A DNA stretch of 38,163 bases from Candidatus Aphodovivens avistercoris (lineage in GTDB: Bacteria > Actinomycetota > Coriobacteriia > Coriobacteriales > Eggerthellaceae): NCBI GenBank assembly GCA_018710945.1, contig DVIW01000005.1:1-38163 (forward strand), in the 5' to 3' direction. Made by a program: the position numbers and the translations under genes. Under the pieces are notes generated by a model. The model saw nothing but the letters and a program-made list of their open reading frames with translations. It did no database searches and was not told the origin of the DNA. Of this stretch, positions 6,964-14,629 are shown one piece after another (positions within the stretch are counted from its first letter, which is position 1; each line of letters begins with the position of its first letter).

Positions 6964-8679
6964 ATGAGTATCGTGAACTCGCAACTAGGCTCGCTTGTTT
7001 CTGACAAGGAGAAGTCAGCGTATCTTGCGAAAATACGATCAAGCAAAGATAAGCTGATTCACAGCGGAATAAATCCGTTCGAAAACCTGCGTGTTGAGCC
7101 GGAGGTCGCCGAATCGTGGATCGCTTCATACAATGCCGGGGTTGATCCCTACGCTCCAAACAACTCTGAGTACGTAGACTATGATGATCTTTCCAAGCGT
7201 CTAGCAGCCAATGTCGACATCGTTGCCGCCGTAGACGAGACGATAAGTCGCTTTCTTGGCGTTTTAAAGAAGATGATCAGCTCTATTTTTTACGCTGACA
7301 GCGACGGTGTGGTTCTTTACGTGCTCGAAGGGGAAGTTTCGAACGACAACTATCGTCAATTTGGGACGCGTGTCGGCGGGTTGTGGAACGAAGAGATCAC
7401 GGGGACTTCGGCGATCTCTTTGTGCGTCAAGCATCGGGATGTTGTCCAGCTGGTTGGGCCTGAGCACTATGGAATCGTTATGCAAGACCATCTCACCACT
7501 GCTGTTCCGATTCGCGGCTCAGACGGGGAGTTTTTCGGCGTGCTGGCGATGACAACGCTGCACAACAAAGTCGGCACGGGACTCTCTTATTCGCAACCGT
7601 ACAATCTTGGTCTTGCCTTGGCGTTGGCATCATCGATCGAGAGGCTCGTCCAGTTCGAGAGAAAGCCGTATGGAACAGACAATGGTGGGGGAGGCGGTCT
7701 TCTTGTAAGCGGACGCAGCGAAGAGGGGGCACGGTTCCCGGCGCTTCAAGATCTTATCGGATTGAGCGCCGCGTTCTCGAGCATAAAGAAACTTGCCAAG
7801 CAAGCTGCGCTTACAAAAGCGAACGCTTTCATCTATGGCGAGATGGGGGTGGGGAAGTTCACGCTTGCAAAAGCCATTGCTGCTGAGCGGGGGCTGTCTC
7901 CCGATTCGCTCGCGGTGCTCTCGTTTTCAGGAATGCCCGATTTGCTGATCGAAGAGGAGATGTTCGGCAGGGAGGGGCCGATGGGCGTTGTCGAGAAGGT
8001 GGGCATACTCGAGCAGGCAAAAGACGGTGTGCTCATCATCATGGAGATCGGTGATGCTCCGGCAAGAATCCAGCATGCCCTGCTGAATGCAATAGAGGAG
8101 CGTTCGTTTCGAAGGATAGGGGGCGCCGCTCGCGTTCGGCTTGGCTCGTTCCAGGTTGTTTCCACTTCGGAATTCGATCCGGCGGAGCTCGTGAAGCTTG
8201 GGAAACTGAGAAGCGATTTGGCCATTACGGTTTCGCAGATCAAAATAAACATTCCACCGCTTCGCGAAAGGCGTGATGACGAGCGGCTCCTCATCGGGCA
8301 TTTCTTGAAGCATGCCGGTGAGAGAAGCGGGATGCGGCGCCCTCCCCATTTGTCTTCTCGTGCTATGCAGGTGCTGCTTGAGACGCCGTTGCGTGGGAAC
8401 GTGAGGCAGCTGCGCGACGCTTTGCAGTATGCAGTTATAGTCTCCGAAGGGGAGACAATCAACGAAGACGATTTTCCGCTCGGCATTGAAGACGCTCCTG
8501 CCAAAGGCTTTTCCGAAGAGGATGGAGACGGCGTGATGTCACTTAAAGACGCCGAACGTGCGGCAATCGAAAACGCTTTGGCATTCACAAACGGCAACAT
8601 TCGAGAAGCGGCGAAGGTTTTGGGGATCAGCAGGTCAACGCTCTATCGCAAAATGGACGAGTATCGGATTGCCCGATGA
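6964..8679 (+). CDS. AcoR/NtrC-type regulator with degenerate AAA+ domain
   Basis: This 571-residue protein has an AcoR-like N-terminal domain (ESWIASYNAGVDP near 50-62), a GAF-like sensor (about 85-230), an AAA+ domain (about 265-500) and a C-terminal Fis-type helix-turn-helix (GNIREAAKVLGISRSTLYRK, 544-563). The Walker A loop is kept (GEMGVGKFT, 292-300), and an arginine in LRSDL (417) fits the arginine finger. Two canonical features are missing. The GAFTGA loop that contacts sigma-54 is replaced by EGPMGV around 337-342, and the Walker B aspartate is methionine (LIIMEIGD, Met360). It therefore probably does not remodel sigma-54 holoenzyme and may work with the housekeeping sigma factor, as TyrR-like members do. 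GAAGGGAC precedes the ATG. It reads toward the molybdoenzyme genes and is their likely aromatic-responsive regulator (inference). Confidence 0.85.
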   Translation: MSIVNSQLGSLVSDKEKSAYLAKIRSSKDKLIHSGINPFENLRVEPEVAESWIASYNAGVDPYAPNNSEYVDYDDLSKRLAANVDIVAAVDETISRFLGVLKKMISSIFYADSDGVVLYVLEGEVSNDNYRQFGTRVGGLWNEEITGTSAISLCVKHRDVVQLVGPEHYGIVMQDHLTTAVPIRGSDGEFFGVLAMTTLHNKVGTGLSYSQPYNLGLALALASSIERLVQFERKPYGTDNGGGGGLLVSGRSEEGARFPALQDLIGLSAAFSSIKKLAKQAALTKANAFIYGEMGVGKFTLAKAIAAERGLSPDSLAVLSFSGMPDLLIEEEMFGREGPMGVVEKVGILEQAKDGVLIIMEIGDAPARIQHALLNAIEERSFRRIGGAARVRLGSFQVVSTSEFDPAELVKLGKLRSDLAITVSQIKINIPPLRERRDDERLLIGHFLKHAGERSGMRRPPHLSSRAMQVLLETPLRGNVRQLRDALQYAVIVSEGETINEDDFPLGIEDAPAKGFSEEDGDGVMSLKDAERAAIENALAFTNGNIREAAKVLGISRSTLYRKMDEYRIAR

Positions 8680-8757
8680 TTGAGATAATTATGGAAATAA
8701 TATGAATTATTTTAACAAAGGAGGGGCGCCAACAAAGTATTGATCTCAACTTCGAAC

Positions 8758-8776
8758 ATGTCTCAAAATGAGACAT
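8758..8776. promoter_or_regulatory. Palindromic operator, ATGTCTC-N5-GAGACAT
   Basis: Perfect 7-bp arms separated by AAAAT lie about 195 bases before the molybdoenzyme start, in an AT-rich intergenic region. The size and spacing fit a Fis-type dimer site for the neighbouring AcoR-like regulator. That pairing is inference. Confidence 0.55.
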
Positions 8777-8789
8777 AACATTGTTCTAT

Positions 8790-8825
8790 AGCTCTGTCCG
8801 AAAACAGGACAGAGCTTATTTTATT
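8790..8825 (+). terminator. Rho-independent terminator of the regulator gene
   Basis: AGCTCTGTCC (8790-8799) pairs perfectly with GGACAGAGCT (8807-8816) over a seven-base loop and is followed by TATTTTATT. It separates regulator transcription from the molybdoenzyme operon. Confidence 0.8.
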
Positions 8826-8848
8826 CTCAAATTAAAATAACGAAAACA

Positions 8849-8902
8849 CGAACAAAAGTTCGCTCATTCGATTCTTTATATACTCGTTTTCGTGATCACG
8901 AA
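8849..8902 (+). promoter_or_regulatory. Likely molybdoenzyme promoter with 14-bp palindrome
   Basis: A TATACT -10-like hexamer (8879-8884) lacks a good -35, as expected for an activated promoter. A small inverted repeat CGAAC-AAAA-GTTCG (8849-8862) covers the -35 area. A perfect palindrome, TTCGTGATCACGAA (8889-8902), covers the expected transcription start. The latter could be a repressor site. Assignments are from spacing only. Confidence 0.5.
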
Positions 8903-8970
8903 TTGCAGGGTTGGCCGACAACTCCGGTTCTAAAGCGAGTCACGCTAACAGGGAGAGGGAGGAGAATCGT

Positions 8971-11586
8971 ATGGGTGAGCCTATTAAAATCAGAGACAAA
9001 ACTGTTCTGAAGGGTCTTGGGTTCGACAGTTTTGGACAGGGGTCGAACTCTTGCGAGGTGGATGTTCTTGACGGGAGGATCGTTCGCACGCGTCCGTTCC
9101 ACTACAACTACAAGGACGCATACGATCCTCAGGACAAGAATCCGTGGACCATTGAGGCTCGGGGCCATACGCTGGTTGCTAAAGAGGAATCGCTGCTGTG
9201 TCCGTTCGAGCTGGCATATAAGCTGCGGGCCTATTCGCCTAACCGCATTCCGTTTCCGCTGAAACGAGTTGACTGGGAACCTGGCGGCGATCCTGAAAAA
9301 ATCAATGCGGAGAATCGCGGGAAGTCGAAATTCGTGCGCATCAGCTGGGATGAGGCGACGACGATCATCGCGGACGAGATTCGACGCATGGAGTCCCAAT
9401 ATGGTCTAACGGCTATTCTTGCGCAGTGCGACGGCCATGGAGAAACGAAAAGCATACATGGGCCCCATGGGTGCCAGACGCATTTGCTGCAGCTTCTCGG
9501 GAACTACACGCAGCAAATCCGCACGCCTGACAGCTGGGAAGGCTGGGTATGGGGAGCCAAGCACGTTTGGGCCCAGTTCCCTGTGGGCCAGCAGCGTCAG
9601 GTGAACATGCTCAAGGACATTTGCGAGAACACCGAGATGATGCTGTACTGGGGTTCCGATCCTGAGGCTATGTGCTGGGGTTGGGGTGGCCAAACGGCAA
9701 GCTACCTTGCGTCTCATTTCGACAAGCTCGGCATTAAAAACGTGTTCGTTTCCCCCGACTTCAACTACACCGCCGCAGCGCATCCCGGCAAATGGATACC
9801 GGTGCTTCCGAACACCGATTCCGCCCTCCAATGCGCCATCGCCTATACATGGATCACTGAAGGCATTTACGACCGCGAATACATCGACACCCATTCGATC
9901 GGCTTCGATTGGTTCGAATCCTATGTGCTGGGCAACATAGACGGCGAGCCGAAGACTCCGAAGTGGGCTGAGCGCATTTGCGGAGTGCCTTCCCGAATCA
10001 TCAAAGCGTTTGCACGGGATTGGGCTTCGCACGTGACGGTCATCTCCCACTGCAACGGTGGTGGCTACATTCGCTCCGCGTACTCCCATGAGCCGGCGCG
10101 ACTCGAAGTGGTTCTGCTTGCAATGCAAGGTCTCGGCAAACCTGGTTCGGGGCAGTTCATTTATTTCCAGTGGCAGCTGTTTGGAATGCAGTCCACCAAT
10201 GCTGGACCGAGATCTTCCATCATTCCGAGCATCGAGGGTTGCTATCATGGTATTGACCAGGCGTTTATTCCGGAATCGTTCATCCCGAAGACGCTTATCC
10301 CCAAGGCTATCTTGGGTGACTACACTGAAGAGCATCCTCTGAAGTGGCACAGCTTCACGCATTGTTCTCTTCCCGCATCGGATCAGTTCGACGAGTATCA
10401 GTATCCCGTTCCTGGCGCTTCTCCCATCCACATGATTTGGACCGACACGCCCTGCTGGACGACATGCTGGAATGGTGGAAACGAGATGATCGAAGCTGCT
10501 CGTTCTCCCAAGATCGAGTTCATCTTGGCTCAGCATCCCTGGTTCGAGAACGACTGCCTGTTTGCCGATATTCTGCTGCCCGTGAACACGAAGTTCGAAG
10601 AAGAGGACTTCGCCGATGACCTTCTCAACGGTTTTTACAACCATATTTTCTACGAAGCGCAGGCCATCGAGCCCATCGGCGAGTCCAAGAGCGATTGGGA
10701 GTGCGTACTTGAAGTTGCAAAGAAACTCGGCGTGTATGAGCAGCTGACCGAGGGCCTTACCTATGATGATCTGATTTACCGCGGATGGGAGAAGTCTCGT
10801 TGTGCCGATAACGTAAGCTACGAGGACTTCCGTAAAAACGAGTATTACATCATTCCGACGGCCGAAGACTGGGAAGACGATGAGCCGGGTCTGCATGCGT
10901 TTTGGCGTGATCCGCAAAACAACCCGCTTGACACCCCGTCGGGTTTGCTTGAGATCTACTCGCCTTCGCTGGCATACAACTTCCCCGACGACACGGAGCG
11001 CATGCCGTATCCACGCTATATGGGAGATGGCGAATCCCATCAGGAAAGCCTGTTTTCGCCTCGTGCGAAAGACTACCCGTACATCATGATGTCGAACCAT
11101 CCGCGTTGGCGCGTGCACGCGAACATGGACGACATCCCCTGGTTCCAGGAGATCGAGACGAGCAAGGTCCATGGAGAAGACGGCTATCCCTATGAGCCTG
11201 TGTGGATCAATCCCGAAGATGCCAAGGAGCTCGGCATTGAGGACGGCGACATCGTGGAGATCTACAACGAGCGTGGCATGGTGCTTGGCGGCGCGTACGT
11301 CACGTATCGAATCATGAAGGGTGCGGTCAACCAGGACCATGGCGCTCGTCTCGATCCGCTTGAGTTCGGTGTTGCTGATCGCGGCGGTGCGAACAACATC
11401 ATCTGCCCGACGAACGTTACGTCGAAGCACTGCGCGGGCGAGGTAACGAACGGATTTTTGGTTGGACTGAAGAAAGCAGACATGGATGAGCTGAAAAGCC
11501 GTTATCCGGAAGCGTTCTCTCGCACGTTCGACGCGGCGACAGGCATGGTCATAAGCGACTGGATCATCGAAGGGGATGAAGCGTAA
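8971..11586 (+). CDS. Molybdopterin oxidoreductase, AthL-like large subunit
   Basis: This 871-residue protein belongs to the DMSO reductase family (bis-MGD cofactor). It has no Tat signal and no N-terminal Cys motif for an iron-sulfur cluster, both unlike most of the family but like the large subunit of Pelobacter pyrogallol-phloroglucinol transhydroxylase (about 875 residues, cytoplasmic). The sequence PDSWEGW (186-192) is in the place of the transhydroxylase's Asp-Ser-Trp where, as I recall, the serine binds molybdenum; a DGHGE motif (154-158) precedes it at a similar distance. Later segments (HPRWRVHANMDDI, GDIVEIYNERGMVLGGA, CPTNVTSKHCAGE) are molybdopterin-binding domain features. ATG 8971 follows GGGAGGAG; a TTG at 8911 is open but unlikely. 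Its stop overlaps the next ATG (TAATG). A catechol- or pyrogallol-type dehydroxylase or transhydroxylase is likely; the substrate is unknown. Confidence 0.9.
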   Translation: MGEPIKIRDKTVLKGLGFDSFGQGSNSCEVDVLDGRIVRTRPFHYNYKDAYDPQDKNPWTIEARGHTLVAKEESLLCPFELAYKLRAYSPNRIPFPLKRVDWEPGGDPEKINAENRGKSKFVRISWDEATTIIADEIRRMESQYGLTAILAQCDGHGETKSIHGPHGCQTHLLQLLGNYTQQIRTPDSWEGWVWGAKHVWAQFPVGQQRQVNMLKDICENTEMMLYWGSDPEAMCWGWGGQTASYLASHFDKLGIKNVFVSPDFNYTAAAHPGKWIPVLPNTDSALQCAIAYTWITEGIYDREYIDTHSIGFDWFESYVLGNIDGEPKTPKWAERICGVPSRIIKAFARDWASHVTVISHCNGGGYIRSAYSHEPARLEVVLLAMQGLGKPGSGQFIYFQWQLFGMQSTNAGPRSSIIPSIEGCYHGIDQAFIPESFIPKTLIPKAILGDYTEEHPLKWHSFTHCSLPASDQFDEYQYPVPGASPIHMIWTDTPCWTTCWNGGNEMIEAARSPKIEFILAQHPWFENDCLFADILLPVNTKFEEEDFADDLLNGFYNHIFYEAQAIEPIGESKSDWECVLEVAKKLGVYEQLTEGLTYDDLIYRGWEKSRCADNVSYEDFRKNEYYIIPTAEDWEDDEPGLHAFWRDPQNNPLDTPSGLLEIYSPSLAYNFPDDTERMPYPRYMGDGESHQESLFSPRAKDYPYIMMSNHPRWRVHANMDDIPWFQEIETSKVHGEDGYPYEPVWINPEDAKELGIEDGDIVEIYNERGMVLGGAYVTYRIMKGAVNQDHGARLDPLEFGVADRGGANNIICPTNVTSKHCAGEVTNGFLVGLKKADMDELKSRYPEAFSRTFDAATGMVISDWIIEGDEA

Positions 11587-12401
11587 TGAAGGTATTCGTT
11601 ATCGACGAGCAGAAATGCAACGGCTGCCACAACTGCCAGATCGCTTGCAAGGACGAGCACTGCGGCAACGATTGGAGCCCCATTTCGCTTCCGCAGCCGC
11701 TTACTGGCCAGTTTTGGGTCAAAGTTGACGAGAAGACGGTTGGTCAGACCCCGAAAGTGCGCGTCGACTACCACGTTACGCGGTGCAATCACTGCGAGAA
11801 CGCTCCGTGCATGGCGGCTGCGGAGAACGGTGCGGTGTACCGCCGGGATGACGGGCTGGTCATCATCGATCCCGTTGCATCCAAGGGTCAGAAAGCCATT
11901 GTGGACGCATGTCCCTACGGCGTGGTGTTCTGGAACGAAGAGCTCGAAGTTCCCCAGAAATGCACGGGCTGCGCGCATCTTCTCGATGCCGGTGAAAAGC
12001 CTCACTGCGTGGATGTGTGCACGACGGGCGCTTTGCGCTTTGGCGAGTATGAGGAGTTTGCCGAGGAGCTTGAAGCCGCCCATGCCGAGGTCATGAAGCC
12101 GGAACTTGGCACCAAGCCGCGTGTGTACTATCTCAATCGGCCGAAGATTTTCTATGCGGGGGACGTCTACGATCCCGAGCTTGACGAGTGCCTTGAAAAC
12201 GCAACGGTAACGCTTTCGCGAAAGTCAGACGGTGCCGTGTTTGAGCAGAAGACTAACAACTACGGTGATTTCTGGTTTGACGGGCAGGAAGCTGGCGCGC
12301 ATGAGCTTCGCATAGCGTGTGACGGTTACGAAGCGGTGGTCAAGGAGTTTTCGTCAGACGAATGTCTCAACTTGGGAAGTTTCCCGATGAACGCCATCTG
12401 A
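11586..12401 (+). CDS. AthS-like iron-sulfur subunit with C-terminal Ig-like domain
   Basis: This 271-residue partner of the large subunit carries cysteine motifs for three 4Fe-4S clusters: CNGCHNCQIAC (11-21), CNHCENAPC with a later ACPYG, and CTGCAHLL...CVDVC. Residues from about 186 form a Cna-B/transthyretin-like beta domain (AGDVYDP...NNYGDFWFDG...YEAVVKEF). Both the length and this unusual C-terminal domain match the small subunit of Pelobacter transhydroxylase (274 residues, three clusters plus a beta-barrel domain). No membrane anchor follows, so the complex should be soluble. The ATG overlaps the upstream stop by one base, implying translational coupling. Electrons may come from the ferredoxin encoded 0.3 kb downstream (inference). 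Confidence 0.9.
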   Translation: MKVFVIDEQKCNGCHNCQIACKDEHCGNDWSPISLPQPLTGQFWVKVDEKTVGQTPKVRVDYHVTRCNHCENAPCMAAAENGAVYRRDDGLVIIDPVASKGQKAIVDACPYGVVFWNEELEVPQKCTGCAHLLDAGEKPHCVDVCTTGALRFGEYEEFAEELEAAHAEVMKPELGTKPRVYYLNRPKIFYAGDVYDPELDECLENATVTLSRKSDGAVFEQKTNNYGDFWFDGQEAGAHELRIACDGYEAVVKEFSSDECLNLGSFPMNAI

Positions 12402-12413
12402 TTCTGCATGCAT

Positions 12414-12450
12414 GGGCGACCGTTGCTCGATGATGCAGCGGCGGTCGCCC
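12414..12450 (+). other. Intercistronic stem-loop
   Basis: GGGCGACCG (12414-12422) and CGGTCGCCC (12442-12450) form a perfect 9-bp stem with further pairing inside. No T-run follows, and the next gene's ribosome site comes shortly after. It is therefore more likely an mRNA processing or 3'-stabilising element that sets subunit levels above the downstream genes than a terminator. Confidence 0.55.
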
Positions 12451-12487
12451 CAACAGGAGGAAAGCGGGAGAGAAAGGAGTTTCGGCT

Positions 12488-12685
12488 ATGTGCTTCAGGC
12501 CGGCTATGGCATCTGCGGAAGTCAAATGCCCTCGTTGCGGGCATCCGATCGCGAAGGAGGATGGTGACGTTTGTCCGAAATGCGGACTTACGAAGGAAGA
12601 GCTGGAAAGCGGAGGTCTTGTTCCGACTCCTGGAAAGCCTGGCGGGCTCGTGCCGCCACCTCCTGCTCCGCCTTCTGCCAGGTAA
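12488..12685 (+). CDS. Zinc-ribbon miniprotein with proline-rich tail
   Basis: This 65-residue protein has one Cys4 zinc ribbon (CPRCGHP...CPKCG, about residues 14-32) and a Gly/Pro tail rich in PPP. AAAGGAG lies eight bases before ATG 12488; an internal ATG at 12506 would give MASAEVKCPRCG and is possible. It is between the AthS-like subunit and the ferredoxin genes on the same strand, so it is probably co-transcribed. Zinc ribbons of this size can be chaperones, adaptors or nucleic-acid binders. A cofactor-insertion or partner-binding role is only suggested by position. The tail could be a docking segment. Confidence 0.7.
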   Translation: MCFRPAMASAEVKCPRCGHPIAKEDGDVCPKCGLTKEELESGGLVPTPGKPGGLVPPPPAPPSAR

Positions 12686-12706
12686 GCCTTTGGATGCTGA
12701 GCAAGC

Positions 12707-13018
12707 ATGGGAGCGAGCGGCAAGGTATCGGTGCTTCTCTGTGGGGGCAGCGGTGATCTGAGGGAATTCGAGGTCTCTGCAGGGCTCACCGTCGCCCAAG
12801 CGCTTGAAGCGATCGGTCTGCCTGTGAAAACGCCATGCGGGGGAGCGGGTCATTGCTGCTCATGCACGACGAAAGTATGGCGGAAGGGGGAAACGTCTCC
12901 TATCAGGGTCCGCGCATGCCGCGAGAAAGTGGCGGAGGGGATCAAAATCTATCCGGCGCATTGCAGGGTGGTCGGTGTGTTGGTGCCCCCTCCCCCTCAT
13001 CGAAAGATCAGAGGGTAG
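12707..13018 (+). CDS. Stand-alone 2Fe-2S ferredoxin (RACo N-domain-like)
   Basis: This 103-residue protein has the 2Fe-2S ferredoxin pattern Cys44-x5-Cys50-x2-Cys53-x17-Cys71 (PCGGAGHCCSC ... RACRE). A preceding LTVAQALEAIGLPV helix fits the beta-grasp fold. The PCGG-G-C--C / AC--V order, with an IKIYP strand after the last cysteine, resembles the ferredoxin domain at the start of reductive activators of corrinoid proteins (DUF4445/ASKHA). The ASKHA part is absent here. The start at 12707 has a poor ribosome site, so the N-terminus is less certain. As the only small electron carrier in the cluster it may feed the molybdoenzyme; involvement with the UroD-like protein is an alternative. Confidence 0.75.
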   Translation: MGASGKVSVLLCGGSGDLREFEVSAGLTVAQALEAIGLPVKTPCGGAGHCCSCTTKVWRKGETSPIRVRACREKVAEGIKIYPAHCRVVGVLVPPPPHRKIRG

Positions 13019-13248
13019 TCGCGATCGGGTGGTCTCGGCGCCTTTTGCGCAACGTGAGTGAGGGGCAAGGAAACGCCTTTTCGCATGTCGCGCTTAAGGG
13101 TTTTCGCAATCTAGACAATTTCAACCAAATGATTGGAACAGCCGTCACGTACTCGGCCTGGTCTCGTGCTGACTGAAAGGGGGGATGCTTTTGGCTCATG
13201 CTGCCTCGTTTGGGCTACGCAAGATGAACAAAACATAGGAGGGGTCTT

Positions 13249-14484
13249 ATGTCTACTAATTCAGAAAACGCAACACCCAGCAAGTGGCGCTGGCTCGTTC
13301 TCGCAACTTGCTTCCTGCTGTACATGTTCGGGAATTACTCTTCGTACGCAATGGGTCTGACGATGGTTCCTGTGCGTGAGGCGATGGGGCTTGACACGGC
13401 AGCTGGCGGCATGCTGTCTTCGGTGCTTATGTTCGGAGCGGTGATCGGCTGCGTTCTTGCGGGCCGACTTGCTTCTACATGGGGAAGTCGCAACGTTATC
13501 GTTGCATCCGGCGTTGTCATCGGCATCTGCTGCATCGTTTGTTCGCAGCTGACCAACTACACCGCATGGATTGTTGTCAGGTTCATTAACGGATTGGCCT
13601 ACGGTGCCCAGTTGGGTCCCGTGGTGACGCTCGCGACCGATCACTGGGCAGGCAAGCGCCAGAACATGGCGACCGCGTTCATCCTTTCAAGTTTCCCGGT
13701 CTCGGGAGCCCTTGCGGCTTTTGTTACGGGGCTGTTCCCGGACAACTATGCGATGGTTTGGCTGCTGTGCGGTCTTGCCATCATCCCGGCCCTTCTGACG
13801 CTGCTCGTTCCGAGCGATAGGCTTACGGCTGGTCAGGTTGCCGCCAAAGCGGACGAAGGGGAAAGCGTCGGTTTCGGTTCGATCTTTGCGGGGAATCTCA
13901 AATTCGTCACCATCTTTGCCATTATCGTTAGCTTCATGAACATGGCTGGCGTCTGGGCGCTTGGAACTTGGCTGCCGTCTTGGCTTCAGATCGAGCGCGG
14001 TCTATCCACTGAGATCATGGCCAACTTCTCCATGGTCAACTACCTCGGCGGGTTTATTGGGTACTTCTTCTGGTCTTGGTTGGGAAAGAAAATCACCAAC
14101 CCCAAGTCCCTTATCGTTGGCTACTTCGCCACTGCTGCGACGGCGATCATCTACTTCCTGATGCCTGGCACTGACCTGTTGTTCTATTGGGGTCCGGTTG
14201 TGTACTTCTGCCAGGCGGTCAACGTTATGTGCTCGATTACGTTTGCTGCTGCTTTCCCGCGTCTTATCAGGGCGTATGGTGCAGGAACGTGCTTTAACGT
14301 GGGTCGTGTTGGCTCCATCATCTCGCCTTACACCACGGCGATCATCGGTACGGCATTCGGCCTTACCGCTGGTTTGGCAACGGTTCCCGTGTTCTATGCC
14401 ATTGGCGGTCTGTTCGGGTTTGGCCTCAACCGCTTTGTGAAGAAGCAGGAGCGCATCGATGCTGCTGAGGAGGCTGGGAAGTAA
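13249..14484 (+). CDS. MFS transporter 1
   Basis: This 411-residue protein has twelve predicted membrane helices and major facilitator motifs (GRLASTWGSRNVIV in the 2-3 loop, residues about 68-81). AGGAGGGG precedes ATG 13249. It is a clear paralogue of the transporter at 14630: both have an IFAGN...TIFAI / TLFAI helix start and FNVGR-GSIISPYT near the end. Unlike that partner, it lacks acidic residues in helix 1 (YMFGNYSSYAMG). The likely job is uptake or exchange of the aromatic substrate or product of the molybdoenzyme (inference from position). Confidence 0.85.
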   Translation: MSTNSENATPSKWRWLVLATCFLLYMFGNYSSYAMGLTMVPVREAMGLDTAAGGMLSSVLMFGAVIGCVLAGRLASTWGSRNVIVASGVVIGICCIVCSQLTNYTAWIVVRFINGLAYGAQLGPVVTLATDHWAGKRQNMATAFILSSFPVSGALAAFVTGLFPDNYAMVWLLCGLAIIPALLTLLVPSDRLTAGQVAAKADEGESVGFGSIFAGNLKFVTIFAIIVSFMNMAGVWALGTWLPSWLQIERGLSTEIMANFSMVNYLGGFIGYFFWSWLGKKITNPKSLIVGYFATAATAIIYFLMPGTDLLFYWGPVVYFCQAVNVMCSITFAAAFPRLIRAYGAGTCFNVGRVGSIISPYTTAIIGTAFGLTAGLATVPVFYAIGGLFGFGLNRFVKKQERIDAAEEAGK

Positions 14485-14498
14485 GGGGTTTCTTCTGC

Positions 14499-14553
14499 GA
14501 AGAGGTGGCGGTAGGGATACGAGCGGTTTCGTTTGCGTCCCCGCTGCCACCCT
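14499..14553 (+). other. Imperfect long hairpin between the two MFS genes
   Basis: GAGGTGGCGG on the left pairs with CCGCTGCCACCCTC on the right with small bulges, and an inner ACG/CGT stem continues it. No T-run follows (AATCAATTT), so it may stabilise or partly terminate the upstream transcript. A separate ribosome site serves the next gene. Confidence 0.4.
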
Positions 14554-14629
14554 CAATCAATTTGCATGCTTGGGCCGCATTTCAACATGGCCTGATGCAT
14601 GAGTCCCGAATAAAAAGGGGAGGGACAAC

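Noticed and set aside
9406..11430. Long minus-strand open frame opposite the molybdoenzyme gene
   Set aside because: Composition follows the antisense of a real gene, and there is no ribosome site or family resemblance.
14499..14553. Rho-independent terminator between the MFS genes
   Set aside because: The stem is imperfect and no T-run follows, so I list it only as a hairpin.
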